64,000 nucleotides of DNA. Source: Wolfiporia cocos (lineage: Eukaryota > Basidiomycota > Agaricomycetes > Polyporales > Phaeolaceae). Positions 24,278 to 34,012 of the stretch are shown piece by piece. Each line of letters starts with the position of its first letter. The stretch's first letter is position 1. A program made the position numbers and the translations under genes. The notes beneath the pieces are model-generated. The model made no database searches, was not told the origin of the DNA, and saw only the letters and a program-made list of their open reading frames with translations. The stretch lies in the NCBI GenBank assembly GCA_029448655.1, contig JACCLO010000007.1:2542001-2606000 (forward strand). Reading direction: 5' to 3'.

Positions 24278-24788
24278 TGACACAGACGTACCCAGTGTCT
24301 GTGGGACCTGCCCTCGCAGGGGAACCTAGCACCTAGTGAGGGACATCGAGCGGCCAGAGGACGTCTGTCCCTAATGAGGTCGCCACTCGTCAGGATGCAA
24401 GGCATCGTGGTCAGTGTCGAAGACTCTGCCAGGCGAGCAAGGATCCCAGGGAGTCACACACAGGAGAGTAAGAAAGGGGCCAAGCCCAGTTGTTGAGAAT
24501 CCTAAAGATGGGGAGTAAGCCCCATCTCACTGTATCCTATATACATGTGGGAGAGCGGAGCAGTACTACCCTAAAGTGCAGGCCTGTGTGCCGTAACTAC
24601 GAGTGACCATCATGTGAGTACCTGAGGCGCGCACTACCCTACAGCGCTAAATCTAATGGGTCAGGTGTTCAAGACGAAACAAGGGAGCGATGAAGAGGCA
24701 AGCTGGTAGCTAAGGAGTTGGCCGCGCAGCCTAGCAGGGCCTTTGCCTACCAGTGAGGGATGTCCTAGCAAATGAGAATACTGTGACA
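24278..24788 (-). mobile_element. Solo LTR (family F), 511 bp
   Basis: Starts TGACACAGAC and ends ATACTGTGACA. The TSD TGAGG is perfect (24273-24277 and 24789-24793). It lies only 11 bp from the oppositely oriented copy at 23699-24266. The family hairpin is at 24507-24526. Confidence 0.9.
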
Positions 24789-25263
24789 TGAGGTGGAACA
24801 ACTTCTGTTGATCCAGCCATGAGGAGTATGAGAGGTAGCCAACAGCATAAGTCCTCTGGGCAGCTCAGCATGCTCACCTACCAGCATGTAGAAGGCTCTG
24901 CCTATTGCTCTATGAATGATGGTGGGAATCAGCCTTGATCACCTGTAGGATCTCTAGATGGCAAACCTCACTGTTGAAACGTGGATGGTCAAAAGGTGTA
25001 ATACCCAGACCTCTTCTGTTATTGGTCCTCCGGACTGGTAATACATATCCAATTCCCAATCATGTGACCCAGGCAGGCCTGGCAGTCAACAACTCTACCC
25101 CAGGAGCAGGCACCTCTGTCCATTAGGGGCATGCAAATATCCTTGGCTTTTGCCACTGGGTTTGCACACAACATAAGAGTATTAGCCCCATAGTACACCC
25201 TTTTTAGTCCTGCAAAGGACCCCCTACCTTTTCATTTTTCCATTCTTCAACAACCACTGGGAA

Positions 25264-26660
25264 ATGCAAGTTTCTCATGAAAGCTGCTCTTTCAGAACGT
25301 GCCCCATGTCACGTGAACCAAAGTCACCAAGGGTTCCTCCACCACCCCCTATGCAAAGACTGCAAAGCACAACCTTCTTGAGCACATCCAGTCTCCAGAG
25401 GCAGAACCTACTTGCACCCTTCCTGTCAAGGAAGACTACTCCGGGAAGCTCCATCTTTGGGAGATTCCCACCCAGCTTCCTAAGCACATCGTCGAAGCTG
25501 GGAAACCAGCATCTTGACCCTCAAAACCAGCACCACTCACAAAGCACATCTGGATGGAGGAAGAGAAGCTACATGCTTACATTAGTGCTATGGAGTTCCA
25601 ACTCGAATGCAAGGAACTCAACAAGCTAATTGCCGCCCACGACAAGCTAAACAAGCAAATCGCAGCCAAAAGAACAAGCCTTCTTCTCTGGCCCTCCATA
25701 TCTCCAGTACAGAGGCCGGTCCCTCAATACCAGCCATTCACTCAGCTCTAGATCCCTCCCTCGTCTTCGGCAATAAAGAAGCCTCTAGCCACCTGTGACC
25801 ACATCATACCCATGCTAGAAGGAACCCTCACCTGCCTCATGCACATCACTAACCACCCCCCCCAATTAACCGAATATCAATATGGAATACGACCACCATT
25901 TCCATCAAATGGTAGTGGAATTGGAGGATCTGGTAGATAACGTACAGGACAGGGTGAGGTGAGGAAAGATCACCAATAAGATGTGGAGAATTGTGAAAAA
26001 GGATTGTGAAAATCTTGGCAAAATCTCGTTCCTAAACTGGAACAACCGGCTAGCCACCATCATAGCACAATGTCACAACTTTTGCGACGTTATCTTATTT
26101 TATTACAGAACGCCTTTCGCTGGGGTCGAACCCTCGACTCTTGACAACAAAAGGCACGTGCATGCCTTACAGCAGCATGTTACTTACAGTAGATAATGCG
26201 CGTCTCTGTAGAGTAGATAAGATAGTACATCAGATGGTTACATAAGCGTTCCAGACCCCTGACTGGTAGGCGCGTGCGCACAGGCCACGTCGCTTTAGGG
26301 CAAGGGTTACTACTAGGGATCACAGTGCTACTCTGATGTATATAAGCCGTCGTTTACCTCAGAACCTTTATTCAGTACCATGCCTTAGGGCACTTTACAC
26401 CCATCCTGCACACTCTCCCTTTAAAATGCTTGCTAGTCTGTTGACGTACCTCGACCTCGACTTGGTGCCTTCTGAGCCACGTCAACTTAGTCTAGGGATG
26501 CAGCTAGTTAGCAGGGACTTAGGTGTTGAGGGATGACCCAGAGGTGTTTTGGGTCACACAATGTGTAGCCTTAAACATTACTTTTGCATACGGCACAAAT
26601 GAATCTGACAAGGTTCAAGGGCCATCATCTACTTCAGTGGATGATGATATCCTGGCGATT
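25264..26660 (+). pseudogene. Remnant of the family B extra ORF upstream of Gag
   Basis: Translated pieces in several frames match the 307-codon ORF at 61719-62642: KELNKLIAAHDKLNKQIAAK near 25610-25670, and the tail encoded around 26640-26665 (DDILAIV). It is broken by frameshifts, stops and the solo LTR at 26071-26556. Its conserved coiled-coil core shows that the extra ORF was already part of the family when this copy inserted. Confidence 0.7.
26071..26556 (+). mobile_element. Solo LTR (family J), 486 bp
   Basis: Starts TGTCACAACTTTTGCG and ends TTTGGGTCA. The TSD CACAA is perfect (26066-26070 and 26557-26561). The join without the LTR restores the reading seen in the intact extra ORF near 62540. 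The reverse strand carries GGGTTCGACCCC, a tRNA T-arm-like B box, near 26125. Confidence 0.9.
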
Positions 26661-26797
26661 GTATAGTAGCAATACTATCATCTTTAAACTCTGGAATAGA
26701 GTGCCAGAATGAAAGACAGCAACTTTCATAAAAATTTCTTTTCTATCTTGGATACGAAAATCATGGGAAATAAGTACTGACTAAGGGATTACAAAGA

Positions 26798-27670
26798 ATG
26801 TCTTCCAATGCATCCTCCAGCTCCGCTCCACTCGCCCACCGCTCCCTGCGCCTTTGCGCACAGCAGGTGGACCGAGACCAGGAAGTCCCCTGGACTTCTG
26901 AGGAACTTAAGGACATTGCCATCCACCTCCCTCCTGTGCCCGAAGCACAGGAAGACGCACCAGTTGAGGATGACATGAACCCCATGGGGAGCCGCACTCC
27001 TTCTTCAATTCTGGGGTACCCCAGGGCCATATACACTAGACCTCTGGAGGCACATGTACCCCTCACTATGGAACACATCGCACCGGCTTTCCACACAATC
27101 GAGCAGATTGAGCGAACCCTAAGTGGGGCGCTTCTCGAAGCCGCTCACCCTAGGCCTAGGATGCAACCCGATGTTCATGGAACAGTTATGAATCTCACCA
27201 CTCAACATGCCGCTGCCATTGCCTTTGACCAAAACGAGTCCCTGCAAAGGGTACTTGATGGCCGATTTGGTAGGATCCACACCAGGGTGGATCAACTGAT
27301 CACACAGGCAGAAGTGGTAGAAGAAATGGTGACAGATTTGGCCCATGATCTGGAAACACAAGTCACAGAGGCAATTGTCGAACTAGGTAAAGAACTTCGG
27401 AAGGATTATCAGGAAAGCTGGCTGAGGTTGAGAAGCATATGGAAGAACAATTCCACGAATGAATTGAAGACCTCAAAGATGTGTTTGTGAAACACATAGA
27501 GAAAATCGAAGATGAACTGAAACAGGCTTGCAAGAACCCATCAGTTCCAAATCCCCCAGCAGTACATACACCCCTGATATCAACCGCACCAGCACCAGCA
27601 CCAGCACCAGCACAACCATCCGCAGCTGCACTGTTACTATCACAAGACGCGCTGTGGACCCAATGCAATG
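26798..27670 (+). pseudogene. Gag N-terminal remnant of the decayed family B element
   Basis: The first 230 codons are open. They align with the Gag at 62786 at the start (MSS..S.PLA), at the NPMG(S/T)R.(S/P) segment, and at LGKELRKDYQ / LGKELRQEYT. A frameshift near 27480 moves the reading to the next frame (EKIEDELKQACKNPSVPNPP), again matching the intact copy (EKVDEELRRIRKNPSVPNPP). A CAGCAC microsatellite encoding Pro-Ala lies at about 27587-27612. The capsid-like part is missing. Confidence 0.75.
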
Positions 27671-27897
27671 TGCTCATGAGTGGCACTATAGCCACTCCAC
27701 CAAAGCGCTATGATAACAGCTTGGCTGTTATAAAGGGTCCAGCTATATCTGCAGTTCATATTCCCATGCTCAGCGCCTATTAGACACTTCTACAGTGTAG
27801 GCCATGTGTGCCGGTGCCACGTACAGGTAATATACCCTAGTTATTCATCCATAATGTCTATGATACATTGCTTTCACATGATCTGTGACACAAGGTC

Positions 27898-28845
27898 GTG
27901 CACGTAAACTACACTACATATGACATGAGGCGAGACCAAGACATGATCAATCTGAGGACCCACCCGGATGTCATGGTGCTCACTCATGAGGATGATGGAG
28001 ACCACAATGTGAACACTCACCCATATTGGTACGTGCATGTAATCAGAATATTTCATGTCGTGGTGGAGCATACCGGTATATATTCAACATCTAGAAGACC
28101 ACGCTGCATGGATTTTTTCTGGGTGCACTGGTTTGGACGAGATCTATCAGCTCTAGGGGGGTTTCAGACACACAGACTCCACTGCATTGGTTTTGTGCCT
28201 GATGACAATAGGAATGCCTTCAGCTTCTTAGACCCTGACAACATTCTTTGTGCAGCTCATCTCATTCTGGCCTTTACAGATGGACGTACAGATCGCCTCC
28301 TCATTTCATCCGGCACCCACCAAATTCATGGTGAAGATGACATGGACTATGAGAATTATTATGTTAACATGTAAGTTGTTTGATATCTCAATCTGACATT
28401 GGTTAATTGTTCCAAAGCATGTTGACAGGGATATGTTCATGAGATACTTAGGTGGAGGTGTTGGACACAAGGGGAGCATGTCACAAATTATTACCCTACC
28501 CCCTGCAAGTCATCCCACTGAGTGTGCACATCCTCCAATTAGCAAGAAGAGAGCCGCTCAACAAAATCTGGAACTCACTTACAAGGCTGAGGCAAATAGC
28601 ACAGAGGGCAAGGAAGAGGACAATGATGGTGGGGAGGAGGAGCATGTGGCAGATATGAGGCTCATCGAGGAGGAGCTGGACTATTGGTATCAAGTCGCCG
28701 AGGACAAAGCAGATGAGCAGTGCGAAGATGAAGAGGGAAATGGGGGGGAAAATTAAGAAGATGAGGATGGGGATTTGGGTCCTGAGGAGGACAGAGTTGA
28801 TGATCTGGATGACCCACTTGGTGAGAACAGCTTTGCGCCACTTTG
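27898..28845 (+). pseudogene. 3' end of a Plavaka/KDZ-type transposase gene
   Basis: The first block (27898-28371) encodes HVNYTTYDMRRDQD, HPYWYVHVIRIFH, FFWVHWFGRDL, GFVPDDNRNAFSFLDP and AFTDGRTD. This is the conserved C-terminal region of Agaricomycete Plavaka-like transposases. A GT-AG intron (about 28371-28429) joins YYVNM to VDRDMFMRYLGGGVGHK. An acidic tail follows. An in-frame TAA at 28754-28756 interrupts it before the terminal LDDPLGENSFAPL and TGA at about 28845. No catalytic core lies upstream, so it is a dead 3' fragment, unrelated in position to the better-preserved gene at 57295. Confidence 0.75.
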
Positions 28846-29231
28846 AGCAATGTAAACAGTTCCTCAGATGTGCTCAGATTTGTGTAGTTCGAGTGTTCTT
28901 AACATTATGTATACCATTTATTTTACACATCGTAATTCTACATGATGGTTCCAAGGCTTCTAGGTGCACACCACATTGTGTGGCATATGCCACAGGTTAC
29001 AGTATATCTACATAGGTAAGCTGCAGCAGCTCCTTGCAATTCATATGCCAGACTGACTACCAAACGACAATTTTAAACCAGTCTGGTGATTAGTTTACCA
29101 GCCACACGTTGAGTTTGACTGATGCTGATAAGATACCGTCAGAGTGGCGATTGAATGCCACTCTGCTGTCGATCTTATCAGTGCTTATCTACAGAGATCA
29201 GATCCTTCCCCAATTGGCTCCAGCACAGCTA
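28846..29231. other. Short gene-free stretch with a perfect-arm hairpin
   Basis: The stretch holds a 57-nt hairpin at 29125-29181: CTGATAAGAT pairs with ATCTTATCAG, and inside it CAGAGTGGC pairs with GCCACTCTG around a GATTGAAT loop. It lies just upstream of the gypsy insertion. No coding signal is present. Confidence 0.6.
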
Positions 29232-29236
29232 AATCA

Positions 29237-29620
29237 TGACAAGGCCACTAAAACCTTAGAGCGAACTGAGGGGAGCGAAGTGGATGAACGCCAAGTTCAG
29301 ACTGGGGTTACCAGCTGAACAAGGCCTGCTATTATACTATCAGGCTGTTTGTACATGTTTGTACTATAATGGCCATATATGGTAACTAGGGAGTCTGGTG
29401 CGGGACTAGGGTAGGGGTCTAAGCCAGACTCTGAAACATAGAAGCGTAGTAGTATATGAAATACGTAGCAGTCATCGTGGCCGTGTGGGAACCAGGCCCT
29501 ATGTCGTTATCTAGGTGTGATCTGGCTCCTTCCAAGGTATGATCCAGGCCTGGCTGGGCTTGGGGACTCGGGGGACTGGATCAGGCTCGTTGTCGTTAGG
29601 GAAAGCTTTTGCCCATGACA
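29237..29620 (-). repeat. 3' LTR of the dUTPase-gypsy element
   Basis: 384 bp, differing from 36530-36913 only at five transitions, all within the last ~70 bp in plus coordinates. Four of the five are CpG-to-TpG/CpA type. The end of pol reads about 37 codons into this LTR. Confidence 0.95.
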
Positions 29621-32600
29621 TCACCCCCTCTTTAAGTTCCTCGTCCCGAGGAGTCATTGTAAATATCGTTGCGTACTTGCCCAGTGGTCTAGGAATGACA
29701 AAGTCGCCCGCTCCTTTGTATTTTGAGAAGTCGAACTCACGTGTCATTTTGTGGATGTATACCACCGGGTAGTCATAGTATGTTATACCATCGGGTTTTT
29801 TCCGCTCGATGGGTCAATGTACTTCGATTAAATGTATCAACTTGTAAGTTTCGGGATTTACGGGAATGAAGAACTGCACCGGTTTGTCATGCCACCAGCG
29901 TATTTTAGGGCGCTCTCGCTCCATGAGTACATCCAGGCTGGTGTGCATAGCGCAGACGACGGTGAGTCCGTATTTCTTCATGGCGGAATAGTGAGGTATG
30001 TCCTCTTCTGTGGGGTCGACGACTTTGGTGTCACCGTCGGTAATGGTTCTGTTTTTCCATTGAACCCCCGGTGCTCGTGGATTCTGTCCGTAGAATGCGT
30101 CAGCCTGGGAGTGGTCCACATCTTGCTTACGCTCCCAGGTTTTCGATCCATCCGACCACTGCACTTCGTACTCTACTCTACCGCGCTCCTCGCGTGATTG
30201 GAGTATTTTGGTTGCCATAATCTGTGTTTCCAGCGTAGGTAGAATTCTTTGTTGTTCGAATTCCGGTTCGTGGTAGGGGGTGAGTAATATCTCGTTGAAC
30301 ACCAGGTGTATACCCCGCATATCAGGCGTTAATGTTAGCTTGTATGCACCCATGCCTATCTTGGCAGCTACTGGGTATGGTCCGTATCGCTTCGGGGATA
30401 GTTTTCGCAATGGAGTGCCCATGTGAAGATTGGTGCCGTTGAGCCAGACCTTGTCTCCAACCTCGTATTTTCTCGAGGGTTGTCGTCGACGGTTGGCATA
30501 TTTTTTCATGGCAGCCTTGGCGAGGTCTATGCTTTCCGCCGCCTTCATCTGTACGTCTTTAAGGTGGTCAGCCCAGTTCTCCGCAGATAGTGACATGTCA
30601 ACTTCCATCAGGACGTTCGAACCTGTGTTTGGTTCATACCCGTGCGTGATGAAGAATGGCGATTGTTTTGTCAACGCATTCTGGTGGGTGTTGTAGGCGA
30701 ACGTAGCCGTTGGGAGTAGGTCCGCCCAGTTGGTGTGATTTCTGTTGGTGAAGAGGTGTAAGTAAACCTCCAACTCCTGATTCATCCGCTCGGTCTGTCC
30801 GTCGGTTTGGGGATGATATGCGGTGGAGGGGTTTCCCTCAATCCCTAGTTTCTTGTACGTGTCCTTGATGAACTCGGACACGAACTGTGGGCCCCTGTCA
30901 CTAAACACCTTCTTGGGGATCCCGTGTTGGGTAACGATGTGTTTGATGAGTAAGTTGGCCCATCCCTCCGTGGTCAACTTGTCGGTTGTTTCGATCGCAG
31001 TTGTCCACTTTGACATCATATTGACGATGACGAGGATGGCGTTCTTGCCTTGTACTTCGGGGAAGCCTGTGATCATGTCGACCAATATATTCTCCCAACT
31101 CCTCGTTGGTGTTGGATTGGGGTTAAGGGGTGCCGCTCGTTTAGCGTGGTCTACTTTGATTGATTGACATTTTACGCACCCTCGGATGTATAACGTCACA
31201 TCTCTCCTCATGTGCGGCCACCAATACGACTTGTGGATGGTGGTGAGCATGCGATCTCTGCCCGGATGTCCTGCTAGCAGCGAGTCATGGTGTGACGATA
31301 TGATGTCGCCCTTGAGTTCTGCGTCGTTGGGTATGACTAGTTTTCCTTTTCGGCAGGCTAGTCCCTCTTTAAACACGATGTTTGCATCCAGTCTGTAGTC
31401 GTAAAGGGCCTTTTGGGCTTCAACTTTCACTTTTATTGTTTCGGTGGAGATGAAACTTAGCTTTTCAATTTCATCCACCCCCTCTTTAGGTTGTTCGTCC
31501 CCGAACAAATGTGGTTTGAGGACTACCTGTCCTTCGAGGTGTTCCTTACCGTCATCCCAGTCAATGTGGCGAGAGAGTGGGTCTGCTCGAATATTCTTCG
31601 TTCCAGGGATGTGTGTAAGCTTGATGTCGAACTCTTGTAATTCGGTCATCCATCGCACCTGTCATGGATTGATCTTCTGGGGTGTTTTGAAGTACTCCAG
31701 ATTCTTGTGATCGCTCCAGACCTCGGTTGCATCAGCAGATCCCTGTATGAAGTGTCGCCACTCATCTAGTGCTCGCATGATGGCGAGGAGTTCCCTATCG
31801 TAAATCTCATAGTTCTTTTCCATGGGTGTGAAACCTTTGGAGAGATACGCGATGGGCCTCCAGATCGACTCTTGTCATTGTAAGAGTACAGCGCCTGTTG
31901 TGAATTCGGAGGTGTCAGCTTCGATCCGGAAAGGATCTGTGTCAGTGGGGGATCCCAGTATCGGGGCCTCCGTGAATAATCGTTTCATGAGATCGAACGT
32001 GTCTTGTTCGGCCTTGTCCCATTTGAACGGTATGTCGGCAGTCAGCGCGATTAACGGTCGTGCTAACGTGCTGTACCCTTTGATGAACCACCAGTAGAAG
32101 TTGGCGAAGCCTAAGAAACTCTGTACCTCCTTCCTGTTCTTCGGCGTTGGCCATAGGGTAATGCCATGAACCTTTACTGGGTCCATCTTGATGCTTCTGT
32201 GCGAGATGATGTGGCCGAGGTATTCGACCTCAGCTTTTTCGAACTCACATTTCTCCGGCTTACACGTGAGCTTGTGTTCACGTAGTACTTCCAGTACCTT
32301 GTGTGTGACGAGCCGGTTTCTTCGAGAGTCTCGGTGAAGATCAGTATGTCGTCTAGGTATACAATGACCTTCCCTTGCAGTATGAGCTCTCGGAATATAT
32401 CGTTCATCATGGTCTGGAATGTGCTTGGTGCATTGCACATTCCAAAAAACATGACGAGGGGGTTGTATAGCCCTTGATTGGTTATGAACGTGCCCTTTTC
32501 CTCGTCTCCTTCAGCGATGCGGATGTTAGTGTATCCCCATTGAATGTCGAGCTTGCTGAAGAACTTAGCTCGTTTGAGCTTGTTGAGTAGCTCGCTGATC

Positions 32601-34012
32601 AGAGGTAACGGATACTTGTTCTTCTTTGTCATCTGGTTCAGCTTGCGGTAGTCCTGTATTGGCCGTAGTTTGCCGTCTTTCTTTTTTACGAAAAAGAACG
32701 GCGCACCCCATGGCGATTTTGAGGGTCTGATGCGACCTGTACGCAGCTGCTCTTCTAGGAACTCGTCCAATACCTTTTGTTGCTGTGGCGAGAGTGGGTA
32801 TATCTTGCCGCAGAAGGGTTTGGCGTCTGGTAGGAGTTTGACTGCATGGTCCCAGGGCCGTCGGTCGGGGAGTTTGTCGAACTCACCATCCTCAAAGACA
32901 TTCCTGAAGTCGTGTAGGTGTTCCGGCATGACCTCTTCGAATGTTTTTGCTTCTGTCATTTTCTTCGCTGCGATATCCATTTCTGTGGCTTTAACGGCAG
33001 CGATTTGTTCTGGAGTAACGGGGTAGACATCACCTCGTGGTGCGGTCTCCCCTGCCTCCCATACTTCGAGTCGGTTGTGAATATGTTCCTTGCATTCGCT
33101 GGCGTATCTAAGCCATACCGTGGCGTCAATCATGAACACCTGGTCTCCTTCTTCGAGGTGTTTGTGTTCGCAATCGCACTTGTCGAAGTCGATTGCTTTT
33201 TTCCTCCAATCGATGGTGGGGTTGTGTTGCTTCAGCCAATTGAACCCTAGGAAGATGTCGTGCGAGCCTAGCTTGCTCACATTGAATCTACGATTTTTGA
33301 GGTGCGTACCAATTTGGATTTGCATCTCGACGTAGTGCGTCATGGTGCCTCCACCATTGGGGCTTCCGTCAGCATTTTGTACGCGTACCGGTCGTTCCAG
33401 TGGTTGGATGTTGAGTTCGTGTTTTTGAGTGAACTCGTAGTCGACTACTGATCCTGTGGATCCTGAGTCAATAAGTGCCGTTGTGGTGATGGTGCATTCG
33501 TGGGGACTATGGATCATGACGGGGACTGCTATCTGTCGTCCGCGTCTTCCTTGTCCAAACACGACGTGGCTTCCTCGGATTTTGTCTGTCGATCCGAAGC
33601 CTGCTGTACCGCGCGTTGTCTCGCGAATACGCTTGACTATTTTGACGCGTGGGTTTTTGTTTTGTTCTAGGATCAACTGAGCAATCCTGTCCTTGTAATT
33701 GATGACTAAATCTGTATCGGAATGATTTATTAGCATAACGACCAGTCGACCGGTGTAATCTTGATCGATTACACCGGCCAGTACGTCAATTCCATTGTTC
33801 GCAAGCCCTGATCTGGGGGCGATGCGACCGTAGACTCCATCGGGCATCCTTATTTTTATGCCAGTATCGATGTTCTCTTTCCCATGAGCAGGGACGATGG
33901 TTTCTTCGGCTGAATACAAGTCGTATCCAGCTGCTTCGTCGCTCTTCTGCTCTGGGGCCGTAGCGCGCAGATCATCTAAGTAGATGTCCAGGGTTTCTGT
34001 CTTTTTCTTAAC
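29511..34012 (-). pseudogene. pol: Pol: dUTPase-PR-RT-RNase H-IN-chromodomain-like, with stops and a frameshift
   Basis: In coding order: dUTPase at about 33940-33585 with all five family motifs (AAGYDLYSAEE, PRSGLA, GVIDQDYTGRLVV, RIAQLI, RGTAGFGSTD); a retropepsin-type DSGSTGSVV near 33460; RT with YLDDILIF near 32350; RNase H around 31950-31600 (ending in NIRADPLSRH); integrase with an HHCC finger (HPGRDR..CVKCQ), an SDRGPQFVSEF Asp and a YHPQTDGQTERMNQE Glu; then a chromodomain-like stretch (TKILQSREERGRVEYEVQW) near 30200-30110. A frameshift at about 32305, just after YLDDILIF, and in-frame TGAs at 31875, 31662 and 29814 (lowest coordinates of each codon) break it. Reading past 29814 continues through the purine tract into the LTR, ending at 29511. 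The dUTPase motifs are intact, so nucleotide-pool sanitising is the inferred role. Confidence 0.9.

Larger units (their letters stand above)
22602..27790 (+). mobile_element. Decayed, 3'-truncated Ty3/gypsy-type retrotransposon (family B)
   Basis: It parallels the younger copy starting at 59999: a 628-bp 5' LTR (22602-23229; TGTCACAGATTTGGG to CTGTGTCA), a leader, an extra ORF (remnant about 25264-26660) and Gag (26798-27670). Removing three nested solo LTRs (23699-24266, 24278-24788, 26071-26556) restores the spacing of the 60-kb copy. Nothing after the Gag N-terminal half is recognisable. The end near 27790 is approximate, and no 3' LTR is present before the Plavaka remnant at 27898. Confidence 0.8.

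Noticed and set aside
32300..32310. Programmed frameshift in pol
   Set aside because: It falls inside the reverse transcriptase just after YLDDILIF, where no element uses programmed frameshifting, and no slippery site is evident. It is an ordinary indel.
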